Assembly (NCBI GenBank): GCA_016647705.1 | Contig: CM028326.1 | Coordinates: forward strand, 18,847,401-18,911,400 | DNA: 64,000 nt | From: Eucommia ulmoides | Taxonomy: Eukaryota; Streptophyta; Magnoliopsida; Garryales; Eucommiaceae | Reading direction: 5' to 3' | Shown here: positions 39,444 through 50,468 of the stretch, in pieces | How the letters are laid out: the number at the start of each line of letters is the position of its first letter | Position numbering within the stretch: position 1 is the stretch's first letter | The notes under the pieces: generated by a model | Seen by the model: only the letters and a program-made list of their open reading frames with translations | What the model was told of the DNA's origin: nothing | The model's database searches: none | Position numbers and translations under genes: made by a program

Positions 39444-40888
39444 TCCTTGAAGTCGGTGTTCATAATACTGGCTTAAATTTTCGTGAAACCCCCTCCCCTC
39501 TCAGCCCACCCACCCTTTATTTATTGAAACCGGGGTTATGAACCTCGATCCCCAACCCACCTATTTCCTTAATATTCACCCCACCCCACCCCAAGCCTTT
39601 TGTTTCCTTAATATTCATGAACCCCCTCTTCCAAGCCTTCTATTCCTTTAATATTCATGACATAACATATGTCATGAATATTAAGAAAAATTTATATTTT
39701 CATCCCTAAAGGATAGGGTGCATGTTGATTTAGACTCTGAAGTTTGTAGAATTTTCTATTTAGTCTCTTAAATTTTACAATTCCTTCAATCGTGCAAAAT
39801 TGAAAATATTATTAATAATTTTTTAACATAAAAATGAGTTGTGCTTGGTACGTGAATTTCTAATAGTGATATTTATGTTATTTCATTGTTCCACTAATTA
39901 CAAGATATTTTCCTTTAGTTTTTTCCTAACAACGAATTGTTGTTAAATATAGGTTAAAAAAAAACACTAAAGGTTTAATGGAGCGATAAAATGACGAAAT
40001 TATCCCACATTAGATTACATGTTGAGGACAACCTATTTTTCATGCAAATCTTTAACAATGTTCTTAATTTTACGGGATTGAAATAAATGTAAAACTTTAA
40101 AGATAAAAACTTTAAAGATTAATTTTACGGTTGTCTGAATTGCACATTTAATCTTTAAAGTTTTACATTTATTTTAATCTCATAAAATTAAGAACATTGT
40201 TAAAGATTTTGCTTGGAAAATAGGTTGTCCTCAACATGTAATCTAATGAGGGATATTTTTGTCATTTTATTACTCCATTAAACATGTAGTGGTTTTTTTA
40301 ACCTATATTTGACAATAGTTCGTTGTAAAAAACTAAGGGAAAATATCTTAGAATTAGTGGAATAATGAAATGACAAAAATATCACTATTAGAAATTCACG
40401 TACTGCAAATTCACGTACCGAGCATAACTCATTTTTATGTTAAAAAATTATTAATAATATTTTCAAGACACTAAATAGAAAATTCTACAAACTTCAGAGT
40501 CTAAATCAACATGCACCCTATACTTTAGGGATGAAAATATAAATTTTCCTTAATAATCATGACATATGTTATGTCATGAATATTAAAGGAACAGGAGGCT
40601 TGGAAGAGGGGGTTCATGAATATTAAGGAAACAAAAGGCTTGGGGTGGGGTAGGGTGAATATTGAGGAAACAGGTGGGTGGGGGACTGGGGTTCATAACT
40701 CTGGTTTCAATAAATAAAGGGTGGGTGGGGTGAGTGGGGAGGGGGGGTTTCACGAAAATTGAAGCTAGTGTTATGAACACCGACTTCAAGGAATATATAT
40801 ATATATATATATAAACTGTATAACCGGGGTTAGTTACCTCGGTTTTAAAACTTAAATATTTTATTTATATTTTTTTATGTAAACAACT
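39192..40888. mobile_element. 1.7-kb near-perfect palindrome (foldback-type element)
   Basis: Ends AGTTGTTTACATAAAAAAATATAAAT (39192-39217) and its exact reverse complement (40863-40888). Two arms of roughly 750 bp meet at about 40128 with a ~46-nt centre. Long segments pair with only scattered mismatches (for example AATGTAAAACTTTAAAGAT at 40086-40104 with 40151-40169). The left arm alone carries an extra ~130 bp at about 39218-39350. Each arm has a (TA)n tract next to a TATACAG / CTGTATA block. No coding sequence. No clear target duplication. Confidence 0.85.
39275..39324. other. 50-bp nested hairpin
   Basis: GCCGGTGTT-AGG-AACACCGACTT-TATG-AAGTCGGTGTT-CTC-AACACCGGC is perfectly self-complementary apart from three short loops. 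It lies in the extra segment of the left arm. Confidence 0.85.
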
Positions 40889-41103
40889 CCATTCAACTAC
40901 CAAGATGGTCATTTGGAGAAGTCTGATACAAGAAACTTAACAATGAAAGCAATCAAGTAAATATACCTAGATAAATCTCTCATTTAGCCTAAATCATTCG
41001 CCCACGCTAATTAGCCCAAATTCATTTGGCCACCTTAATTAACAACTTCATTTACCCAAATCATTTTCCCCATTAGACCAACTTCATATGCCTAAATCAC
41101 TTG

Positions 41104-41615
41104 TGTTGGGAATTAATCCCTATAGATCTAAATCTATAACACTTTAAACAACATGTCAAATCACCAAAAATTATAATATACACGTAAATTACGTACTTGG
41201 ATCCATTACGATCAATTGACTTCTAATGCAAAATCCTGTGACAATCGATCACTAGAATAACACGGATCGAGTGAGTACATGGCCTTCCTCAACTAAATCT
41301 CCGGAGTTCCTCGATGGAATTCGTGATTCTCTTCCAAATGGGGAGAAGAGAGCCATTAAGATGATTTGGTATTTTTGGAAACCATAACCCTAATGTTATG
41401 TATTTATATGGTGTGATTAGGGTTCCCATAATCCCCTAATCACCTCAATAGTTTCCGATATCTACTCATTTAACCCACATTATTTTGAGTAGTCTATAGA
41501 CTTACCCAAATTGATTAGATCACTTAATTTTTAGCCAATTAATTTTAAATAACAAATATAATTATATTAATAATATGTTGCCCAAAATTAGATTAGAAAA
41601 TAAAATTTTCTAACA
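41104..41615 (-). repeat. 3' LTR (minus orientation) of the copia-type element
   Basis: Plus-strand sequence TGTTGGGAATTAATCCC...TTTTCTAACA, about 90% identical by eye to 48016-48527. Confidence 0.9.
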
Positions 41616-42120
41616 ATCTCCTACTTGGGCTACATATTATTCCTGAAACAATTATATCACAAAATTTCTTAGGCGCGCATCCGTATGCTATTTATCCTTA
41701 GAGTTATACTTAAACAATCTGGTCCATCTCATATACTAGCAATGGAATTACTGCAACTTATATCACATTACAGTCGTGACTAAACCACGATGATCACCAT
41801 ACTAATATATTCAATGACATTGATCAAATGTGGATGAGTAGCATGGAAATTACATGCAATGTGATCTTAGACATACCTATTTCCAACTGGTCCAACTTTA
41901 GTCTTTAGTGAGATCAATCCTTAGTATTTCTGTCCTTATGTTAAATCACAATTAGAAAGAATACATTCAAAGTAAATAAAAATTTAATCCATCAGCTTTA
42001 TTCTGCAGAAATCAAATATATGTATCTAATAAAAGAATATTGAACAAACACAAACTCTCACTAAACCAGCATATCATCAGATAAAACCACACCTATACGA
42101 GCAATGTGCTCATGAAATAC
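41616..42120. other. interior next to the 3' LTR, no coding
   Basis: Begins with the inverse polypurine tract (AATCTCCTACTTGGGC). The rest has no open frame or recognised motif. Confidence 0.5.
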
Positions 42121-42314
42121 TGTAAACATGGCATTTTGACCACCCCATAAAAAAATTATATTTTATTTTAAATTAACTTTATTTTATTTCCCTTTGTTTT
42201 ATTTAATTTTATTTTAGAAAATAAAAAAAAAATAAGAAAAAAGATAAGAAACCAAATATTGTTTGTTTGGAGCAAATCAGGAAAAAACGAAACAAATCAA
42301 GACAAACCAAACGG

Positions 42315-42465
42315 ATGCATGAATAGTGATCATGAATAGTATCCGCATGCATGAACAGTACCTGCGTGATTATGAATAGTACCCACATGATCGTGAACAG
42401 TAACCGTGTAATCATGAATAGTACCCGCATGATTATGAATAGTAAAACTTGTGAATAGTGAACTG
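42315..42465 (+). repeat. 21-bp tandem repeat upstream of the Ogre LTR TATA box
   Basis: About seven imperfect copies of ATGAATAGTACCCGCATGATT end about 30 bp before the TATA box. Likely part of the U3 promoter. Confidence 0.75.
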
Positions 42466-42666
42466 CATTTTTTTTCCATTTTACCCTTTTCGGAATATAT
42501 AAATAGAAGGCTCATTTTCATTTTGTAAGAGGATTTTTTGAGAGGATTTTGGGGGAGAAACTTTTGGAGAAGAGTTATTATGAGGAAGAAATTTTTTGAT
42601 AAGAGTTCTTATTAGGGAAAGAATTTTGGAGAGAATTGTTTTTGAGAGAAATCTTGGGAGAAAATA

Positions 42667-42706
<40 letters not shown>

Positions 42707-42828
42707 TGAAGAAGAAGAAGAAGAAGAGAAAGGAAGAAAAAAAAATATCTAAGTTAAGGTTGGAACTTCTATCTTTTGTAAATCTTACTTATGCATTAAG
42801 TTGTTATTATATTAAAATTTTATTTTGT

Positions 42829-42872
<44 letters not shown>

Positions 42873-42904
42873 AACTTGTGAATTATTTAATGTGTAGATA
42901 AAAG

Positions 42905-43480
42905 GAGGTGGAAAACTCTTGACCTTCCATTGGAGCGGTTTAGGTTTAGAATGGAAATTACTCCCCTTGATGAGTGTGTGTATGTGTGCGTGTGTTTCTC
43001 TAATTTGTGTTAAATAAAATATGTTAACAATACGAGGTGAAAAACTCTTGACCTTCCATTGGAGCGGTTTAGATTTAGAAGGGAAATTACTCCCCTCGAT
43101 GCGTGTGAGTGTATATGTGCGTGTGTTTCTTTAATTTGTGTTAAATAAAATATGTTAACAATACGAGGTGGAAAACTCCCGACCTTCCATTAGAGCAGTT
43201 TAGGTTTAGAAGAGAGATTACTCCCCTCAATCCATGTGAGTGTGTGTGTGTATGTATGTGTGTGTGTGCGTGTGTTTCTTTAACATGTGTTAAATATAAT
43301 ATGATGACAAGATGAAGTGGAAAACTCCTAACCTTCCATTGGAGTAGTTTAAGTCTAGAAGGGAGAATACTTCCCTCGATGTGTGTGAGTATGTGTATAT
43401 GGGTGTGTGTTTATTTTTTTTATTTTATTTTTTGTTAAATTTAACGTTGTTGTCAAATCGTGGAGGAATTTTTTCGCCTT
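42905..43480 (+). repeat. tandem array, period ~130-150 bp, ~4.5 copies
   Basis: GAGGTGGAAAACTCTTGACC starts copies at 42905, 43034, 43165 and 43314, with a decayed fifth near 43461. Each copy holds a (GT)n block of variable length, which explains the period change. Confidence 0.88.
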
Positions 43481-43979
43481 CTATTTGAATGGCTTAGAAG
43501 GGAATTATCCCCTCAATATATAAATTCTTTGATAATATATAAAAAAAAATACAAAAAGATTTTCTTTTTTAGAAGGAAATGATTTCAAAATAAAATAAAA
43601 ACATTCAGATTTAAATTTTAATTGGACTTAATTGGATAAGGTACCGTCTTTGGACGGGCTTCTTGGGGTGCCTAACACCTTCTCCGAGCGTAACTGACCC
43701 CCGAATCCTTTAAAACGAGTCTCTGGTTGGACCATGTTATTTTTGGAGTCAAAATCGTACTTAAGCCATTTTTTTAAATTTGTTTTCAAAAAAGATAAAT
43801 CCGGTAACCTAGCACACTATTTAAACTCAATGTTAGGTGACGACTTCTTTTTCAAAAATTGACTTAAGTATTTTTATGAAAAAACCGACGTTTTTTTTAA
43901 GAAAACCCCTTCTCATTTTTACACTTATATATTTATTTTAATTTCTTTGAAAAATCGGGGCACGTTAGCTGGCGACTCC

Positions 43980-43997
43980 ACTGGGGATCATTTTAGA
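43980..43997 (+). other. primer-binding site, Ogre/Tat type
   Basis: TGGCGACTCCACTGGGGA follows the LTR. Ogre elements use TGGCGACTCCGCTGGGGA (tRNA-Arg class, from memory). One base differs. Confidence 0.75.
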
Positions 43998-45080
43998 GGG
44001 TCGAACTTATGATATCCAAGTAAGTCCAAAAAATCTAAATCCGAATGTCTTGTTTTATTTTGTAATCTCTTCATTTTTTATTTTTTAAATAAATATAATT
44101 TGAGAAAAATATTGGTTATCTAAAGAGTGAATCATTAAAAAAATAAAATAAAAAAAAAAAATAAAATAAAATAAAAAAATAAATAAAAACAACAAAGGCT
44201 ACCGAAATTCTAGGCTTCCTTCTAGAATGAAATAAGCCGATCACGAATGATAATCATATCGACCCGTATTTCTAAATTAAGTGGTACCTTTGAAGTCTGA
44301 CCAAAATAAAAAATCGCAATCCAAACCCTACTCATGCAAATGTCACCCAACCTCCCACCCAATACCATTAATTACCTACTTGACACGTCCCATCAAGTGG
44401 TACCTTAAAATTTTTCTAAAATCAAAACCATACTCCACCCAGTACCTTGAATTACCATAATAAATATCCATAATTTCATAAGCCTAATTTTCTTTCACCC
44501 ACCTCGTGATCCCAAAGACCATAAACCCTTCTTGCCTCATCTTTCAAATAAATTTAGTCGATCAATGAGGGATTTCATCCGATTATGAGTCAAAGCCTAC
44601 CATTTGTGAACCTGATTTATACCCCTTGGTGTGTTGAATTTATTTCTTGATAAAATTGGGAAAAAGAAAATCTTAATTCCACCTCTCCATCTAGTTAGCC
44701 TTCTAGATGGTAAAGGATTTACGTTGTGAATGGCTTGAAACTTTCAATAATTGCGACTGTGTTTTCTAAAGGATGTTTCAAAAGGTTAATGTTTATTTTT
44801 TAAAATATTCCAAAATTGTCTGTGTATGATCTATGTGGTGAAAATGAAACATGAGCATGATAAATATTATTTCGATAATAAAAAAGACTTTGATCTCGAA
44901 GAAAGTGAAATAAGATAACTCATCTCATCTAAAAATCCTATCCACCCTAAGTATCTTCATATAGATTGCAAAACTCCAACCACTATCAAAACCTTGTTTC
45001 GTCGCCATCAACCACAAAGGCCACAAAAAAAAAAAAAAAATAAAAAAATAAAAAAAAATTAAAAAATTAAAAATAAAAAT
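43998..45080 (+). other. Ogre-like leader, no ORF seen
   Basis: AT-rich leader with A-rich simple repeats (44140-44190, 45025-45075). No gag frame is recognised. Confidence 0.5.
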
Positions 45081-45085
45081 CTAAC

Positions 45086-45490
45086 GGCTAGGCAATCTGT
45101 CATAAAGCAAAGCTATTACCCAAAAAAACCCTCATAAAAAAAGCCATCTTCCAAAAATTCATTCCTCAAATCATAACATTCATTGGCTAGGCAATCTGTC
45201 ATAAAGCAAAGTTATTATCCAAAAAAGCCCTCATAAAAAAGGCCAACTTTTAAAAATTCATTCCTCAAATCATCACATCCAAAGGCTAGGCAATCCGTCA
45301 TAAAGTAATGCTACATCCTCAGAAAAGATTCTTTTTGCCCAGAGCTTTGTCTACCTAATGGCTAGGCAATCCGTCATAAAATAAAACCATTACCCAAAAA
45401 AACCCTCATCAGAAAGGCCATCTTCCAAAATTCATTACTCAAATGACCCATTCAACGGCTAGGCAATCCGTCATAAAGCAAAGCCATCAT
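45086..45490 (+). repeat. tandem array, period ~97 bp, five copies
   Basis: GGCTAGGCAATCCGTCATAAA begins copies at 45086, 45185, 45284, 45360 and 45457 (one copy shortened to 76 bp). Spacer text 'AAAGCAAAGCYATTAYCCAAAAAA' is shared. Confidence 0.88.
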
Positions 45491-46394
45491 CCCAAAATCT
45501 TTTGTTGTCAAGAGACTTGTCCAATGTCTAAAGATACTTCTTAAAAAATAGAAAAAATAAAAAAAATATAAAATTTCAAAAAAATAAAAATAAAAAAAAT
45601 CGAGAAGCATCTATATTTCACTTACCCAAAAGTCTCATCATTGGAAAACTAGTTCAAATACTTATTATTTGAGGAGAGTTATTCGGTGACACCAATTTTG
45701 GAGAAAACTTTTGAATATTATTCAAATCGTATTTATCATGCTCAAATCAAAATCAACACAGAAAATCATATCAGAAAAGAATGGATATTTGGGTGAATAA
45801 ACAATAAAGTTTTGTGCATATTTTTGGTAATATAGTTGCAAGAGTTGATTGAAATACAAATTATATAGGGGTGCTAGATTCCAAGTGTCGAAATTAATCT
45901 CAATACCCAAGAAAACCAAAACGAGTTTGTACCACAAAGGTCAGAGTGCCCTACTCTTTTCAATCCCTTCAACGGGTTAAAAACAAAATTTTATTAAATT
46001 CCAAGGGAGGAAAGGGCCCTAAATTGCAAACAAAGCCTAAAAAATAAAATAAATGTGACTCTCTTAATTATGACCAATCTTTTCTTAAAAAAAAAAAAAA
46101 AAAAAAAAAAACTCATTGAATCACCTTAAGAAAGCAAACACCGTAGGTCAAGTGACTACGACGGTAAAGGGGAGAATAGAATTGTGTGTCATCAAAGGTG
46201 ACAAGTTTTTCAAACTAAAATTTTTGTTTTGGAAGAGTTTTTTTTTTGTCCATTTACAGGGATTGCAAAAGGATTGGACGCATGGATTTTCCTATCACTA
46301 GGACATCTTACCTTCTTGCATACTCAACTTGTAAATTGGTATTGCTGAAATTCAAAAACTCTAAATGAGTATTCAGGTATGTTTTTTCGCCCCG

Positions 46395-46900
46395 CAAGGG
46401 CCATCTGTGAACTAAGCTAAACCTGATCCTTGGTGTACTGTTAAGGTACGTAGGCAACCTATCAAGGTTCGGTTAAACAATTGTAACATTCCATCTGATT
46501 CCTCATTCACTTTAGTGAATTACGCTAGACCTGATCATTGGTGTAATGCCGAGGTACGTGGGCAACCTTTCAAGGTTCGGTCATCCAATTGTGACATCCA
46601 AGTGTCAACCCCAGCCACAAGCTGGAGCACATTTTACACCTTTGATCTCTTGTTTGCCCCAGCCATAGACTGGGGCACGTTATGTGGTGTTTACCCATCT
46701 CTAGGTCTTGAAACTTGAGCTTGTAAGCCCCAGCCAAAGGCTGGGGCATATTTTGTGGTGTCTACCAATTGTCGAGCTTCCGAATTTGTTGATTATATCC
46801 ATGAGTGTCCTCCATTTCATATCGCCATCCCCCCACTAGAGCTAAGTTAATTTCATCTTGTTTTAGTCCTCCCCAGCCACAGGCCTGGAGGTATGTCAAT
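46395..46900 (+). repeat. Ogre-like leader repeats with CCCCAGCC/GGCTGGGG hairpins
   Basis: GGTACGTAGGCAACCTATCAAGG (46445) and GGTACGTGGGCAACCTTTCAAGG (46554) mark a ~109-bp tandem pair. CCCCAGCCACAAGCTGG, CCCCAGCCATAGACTGGGGC, CCCCAGCCAAAGGCTGGGGC and CCCCAGCCACAGGCCTGG follow (46609, 46658, 46727, 46872); most form stable stems. Confidence 0.75.
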
Positions 46901-46959
46901 TCCATCTTTTGTCAGTCCTCTTCCAGGAGGTATGTTCGTTTTGTCTTGTGCCAGTCTTT

Positions 46960-47175
46960 CATCTAAAATGAACTTTGTTCGTCATGACAGATCTCCATTC
47001 CTCTAAACGGATCATATCTGTCATGAGTTGATTTTTATTTTCTCTAAACGAACTCTGTTCGTCATGATTTGATTTTTATTTCCTCTAAATGGACTATGTC
47101 TATCATGAGTGATTTTTATTTTCTCTAAACGGACCTTGTCCGTCATGAGTTGATTTTTATTTCCTCTAAACTTTG
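46960..47175 (+). repeat. tandem array, period ~42-46 bp, five copies
   Basis: Units of TCTAAACGGACCTTGTCCGTCATGAGTTGATTTTTATTTCC type; each carries a short inverted repeat (GGAC..GTCC). It marks the probable end of the Ogre-like segment. Confidence 0.85.
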
Positions 47176-47180
47176 ACCAC

Positions 47181-47700
47181 GATTTTAAATCTCAATTTTG
47201 ACCACGATTCAATTCGATTTTGGAAAAACTCAAAACATGAAAGTTTTAGATATTGTTTTTATATTTCTACAAAATATTGAATCATTTTAATCTGAGTTCG
47301 TATGCAAAATTTATGGGCAAAATACGAGCGCCTGCCAAAACTGTCCGAATGCAGTAACGTCATGCCTGATTTTGACCTAGATTCAATTCGATTCTGAAAA
47401 ATATCAAAACAAAAAAATTGTATCTATATTTATGATATTTTTATAGAATTTTGAATCACTTCAATCAGAGTTTGTATGAGAAAGTTATGACCAAAATACG
47501 AACTCCTGCCAAAACTGTCTGAATGCAGTAACTTCATGTCCGATTTTGACCTAGATTCAATTCGATTCTGAAAAATAACAAAACATAAAAATTGTAGCTC
47601 TATTTCTGATATTTGCATAGAATTTTGAATCACTTCAATCAGAGTTCGTATGAGAAAGTTATGGCTGAAATACGAACACCTACCAAAACATTCCAAACCA
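47181..47700 (+). repeat. tandem array, period 174 bp, three copies
   Basis: TTTTGACC(A/T)(C/A)GATTCAATTCGATT starts copies at 47196, 47370 and 47544. The last is cut at about 47700. Located in the copia-type element's leader. Confidence 0.9.
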
Positions 47701-48015
47701 TCTCTGAATAGATCGGTCGACCGATAAAAAATGGTCAGTCAACCGACATGTTCAGATCTGGTTCATCTCTTTCATTTCTGTGGTGAAAAGACCCCAAAAA
47801 ATTCCAAAATTTAGGATTTTTCTTTCCTTAGATCCATAATATTCAGAAGGAAATCACATAAATCATTCAAAATACACAATAAACCTCAATGTTTTCTTCC
47901 ATTATTTTCACAAACAAGCCGACTTTAATGGAGAAAACATAAACCCTAAAATTCTACGAACTTGAAAATCTCAAGAACCCTAATGATTTAACATGAAATA
48001 GGCTCTGATACCACT
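47701..48015 (-). other. 5' leader of the copia-type element with Met-tRNA primer-binding site
   Basis: On the minus strand TGGTATCAGAGCC (about 48014-48002) follows the LTR with a few bases between. Apart from a GGTCGACCGATAAAA.. motif pair at 47721-47745 nothing is recognisable. Confidence 0.7.
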
Positions 48016-48527
48016 TATTGGGAATTAATCCCTATAGATCTAAATCTATAACACTTTAAACAACATGTCAAATAACCAAGAATTCTAATGTACATGTAAA
48101 TTACGTACCTGGACCCATTACGATCAATTGACTTATAATGCAGAATCCTGCGAAAATCGATCACTAGAATAACACGAATCGAGCGAGTACATGGCATTCT
48201 TCAACCAAATCTCCGGAGTTCCTCGATGGGATTCGTGATTCTCTTCCAGATGAGGAGAAGAGAGCCATCAAGATGATTTGGTATTTTTGGGGACCATAAC
48301 CCTAATATTATGTATTTATATGGTGTGATTAGGGTTCCCATAATCCCTTAATCACCCCAATAGTTTTTGGTATCTACTCATTTAACCCACATTATTTTGA
48401 GTAGTCCATGGGTATATCTAGAGTAATTAGATCACTTAATTTTTAGCCCATTAATTTTAAATAGCAAATATAATTGTGTTAATAATATGTTGCCCAAAAT
48501 TAGATTAGGAAATAAAATTTCCTAACA
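48016..48527 (-). repeat. 5' LTR (minus orientation) of the copia-type element
   Basis: Plus-strand TATTGGGAATTAATCCC...ATTTCCTAACA; the outer TG..CA is kept as TA..CA on this strand. Same length as 41104-41615. Confidence 0.9.
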
Positions 48528-48678
48528 ATTTGCCCACTAGCTCTAATTAGCCCAAATTATTTGCCCACCTTAATTAGCCCAAATCATTTGCCCAACCTAA
48601 TTAGCACACCAGTCCAGCCCACTTGGCCACCCAAATTGCCCTAATTTCGTTCAAATCAATTGCCCCAAATCACAGTAC

Positions 48679-48712
<34 letters not shown>

Positions 48713-49115
48713 GAATGATCTGCGATGGAGAAGGCACGGCGACGGCTGCGATTTACGATGGAAAAGGCTATTGATCGATTTGCAATGGAGAAAGTTGTGT
48801 TCTGTACGGCAACGGGGTTGCGATTGATCAAGATTTGGTAACGTGCCTCTTCTTCATTTCATTATATAGATGTTGGTGCCTCTGGTTCTGTTTTTTTTTT
48901 TTTTTTCTGTTGCTCCTGATTTCAAACAGTTAGAATAGCAGCAACTACTCCAATGGTAATTTGTTATGCCTTCAGCTTGTGCCAAATATGGCACATGCAG
49001 ACCTAGTGTGCCAAAATAGCACACCATATAACACACTGTTGGAACACTTTTTTAGCTTCAAAAGTGTTATATTTGGGATATCACACCATTTGGCTCTCTC
49101 TCCTTGGAGATGCTC
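48528..49115. other. right end of the PIF/Harbinger element
   Basis: CCCAAATCATTTGCCCACC-type repeats (to 48640), a (GA)n microsatellite (48681-48709), an unassigned GATGGAGAAGG segment, then a ~180-bp terminal region whose minus strand begins GAGCATCTCCAAGGAGAG, the usual look of PIF/Tourist ends, with TTA (49116-49118) as possible target duplication. Confidence 0.55.
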
Positions 49116-49118
49116 TTA

Positions 49119-49690
49119 TTGAGTGTCGTATCTCATTTTGACTTTTTAAAATAAATTTTATTAAAATAAATGATATTTTTTTTTTTAAAAGAAACTAATT
49201 AAAATTTTATTCTATACATTTATCTTTTATAATATTTATATTTTTAAAATCTATTCACCAAGATCTTCAAAACAAAATCAATATTAAAAAAATAAATTAA
49301 TTTTTATATATTTTATATTTTTTGTGTTTTGTACTTATAATTCTAAAGTGGTGTTATGTCATGCCATAATGAAATATGAGACATTTAATTACAATTTGAA
49401 CAAAAAAAAGGTTAAAATAGTAAGTAACATTTAATTACAAATATTCATAGTAATTATTGCAATTTAAAGTGACAAAATTACAACTTATAGTGACTAGGTG
49501 AAGTATAAGAAACAAATTTCACAATGAGGTTCATTATAAAATGAGATAACATCAATTGAATCTTACATACTTTTGTTATAATTTGAAGTGGAAGACAATA
49601 GTTATAAATATTCATAATAAATATTAACGAAGGTCTCAAACACCTAGCAAGCCGAACAAATTACAAATGACAAGCTGCAAATGGTAAATG
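49119..49690. other. AT-rich spacer, nothing recognised
   Basis: No coding motif or repeat boundary seen. Confidence 0.5.
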
Positions 49691-49699
49691 CATCCTGTA

Positions 49700-50468
49700 C
49701 ATAGACTTCTTGTAGATTTAGTTGAACATCTACTCTTTCTGATAGATAGTTGGGATATCTTAGACAAAATGATAGAGAGGAGCTACCTCTAGTGGGAGGT
49801 AACAACCCTGCTAGCTACGAAGAAGCAATGTTCGACATCGACAACAAGAAGTGACAAATAACAAAGAAATTTGAAATAATTCCATGTACACTAACCAACT
49901 CTGGACACTTGTGGATCTATATGAAGGAATTGTTTCCATTCAATGCAAATGGATCTTCATTAGAAAACTAAACTTAGATGGTAAAGTGTATATGTTCAAG
50001 GCCAGACTGGTGACGAAAGAATGTACTCAACGTCAAGTTGTTGATTGTGAGGAAACCTTTTCACAGGCGGCCATGTTAAAGTGTATTTGGATTTTATTGA
50101 CTATTACCACATATCACGACTATGAAATCTGGCAGATGAATGTAACGAAAGTTTTTCTCATTACAAATATAGAGGAAGAGATTTACATGTATCAACCAAA
50201 GAGCTTCACTGCTGAAGGCGAAAGCTAAAAGATGTGTAAGTTGCAAAAGTCCATTTATGGATTAAGAAAACTTCAGGAAGCTAAAACATCCATTTTGATG
50301 AGATAGTCAAATCATTTGATTACCTCTAAAACATGGATGATCCATGCATGTACAAAAAAAATGGAGTAATAATGTTTTTTTTTCTAGTTTTGTACGCCGA
50401 TCATATCCTACTAATTGGAAATAATGTAGGAATATCAACTATAAAGCATGAATTTATCAAACTTTCTC
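49700..50468 (+). pseudogene. Ty1/copia RT relic, cut by a Tat insertion
   Basis: Frame 49884-50228 reads NQLWTLVDLYEGIVSIQCKW, IFIRKLNLDGKVYMFKARLV, DYEIWQMNVTKVFLITNIEE (family: DVKTAFLNGNIEE); then CKLQKSIYGLRKLQEAK, DDPCMYKKNGVIMFFF and LVLYADHILLIGNNVG. The YVDD box reads YADH, so it is inactive. The frame ends abruptly at 50468, where the Tat LTR begins. Confidence 0.87.

Larger units (their letters stand above)
42121..43977 (+). repeat. Ogre/Tat-type LTR
   Basis: Starts TGTAAACATGGCATTTTGACC and ends next to an Ogre-type primer site. TATA box TATATAAATA at 42495-42504. Upstream of it is a 21-bp tandem repeat (42315-42465); downstream is a ~130-150 bp tandem repeat (42905-43480). The end reads GGGGCACGTTAG, so a terminal CA is not preserved. 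No second LTR was found. Confidence 0.65.
41104..48527 (-). mobile_element. copia-type LTR element without coding capacity, containing an Ogre-like insert
   Basis: Two 512-bp LTRs (41104-41615 and 48016-48527). Orientation is minus: GGCTCTGATACCA at about 48002-48014 is the inverse Met-tRNA primer-binding site, and on the minus strand GCCCAAGTAGGAGATT precedes the other LTR as polypurine tract. Flanks ACTTG (41099-41103) and ATTTG (48528-48532) look like a diverged target duplication. No gag or pol frame is visible. The middle (about 42121-47175) looks like part of an Ogre-type element. Confidence 0.85.
36140..49115. mobile_element. decayed PIF/Harbinger element, interrupted by two later insertions
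   Basis: Transposase (+, 36640-37670) and the SANT/Myb-type ORF1 (-, 38982-37930) are convergent, as in plant PIF elements. The region upstream of ORF1 carries 'CCCAAATCATTTGCCCACCTTAATTAG' repeats that resume after each interruption (39060-39140, 40985-41103, 48528-48640), which shows that 39192-40888 and 41104-48527 inserted later. The right end GGAGATGCTC (49106-49115) followed by TTA resembles GAGCATCTCC-type PIF/Tourist termini. The left terminal repeat was not found. Confidence 0.62.

Noticed and set aside
45086..45490. Regularly spaced ~21-bp repeat GGCTAGGCAATCCGTCATAAA as a CRISPR-like array
   Set aside because: The spacers are also repeated between units, so this is an ordinary tandem repeat in a plant retroelement leader.
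48681..48709. (GA)n tract as a regulatory GAGA element
   Set aside because: Plain microsatellite within a decayed PIF element; nothing downstream looks like a gene.
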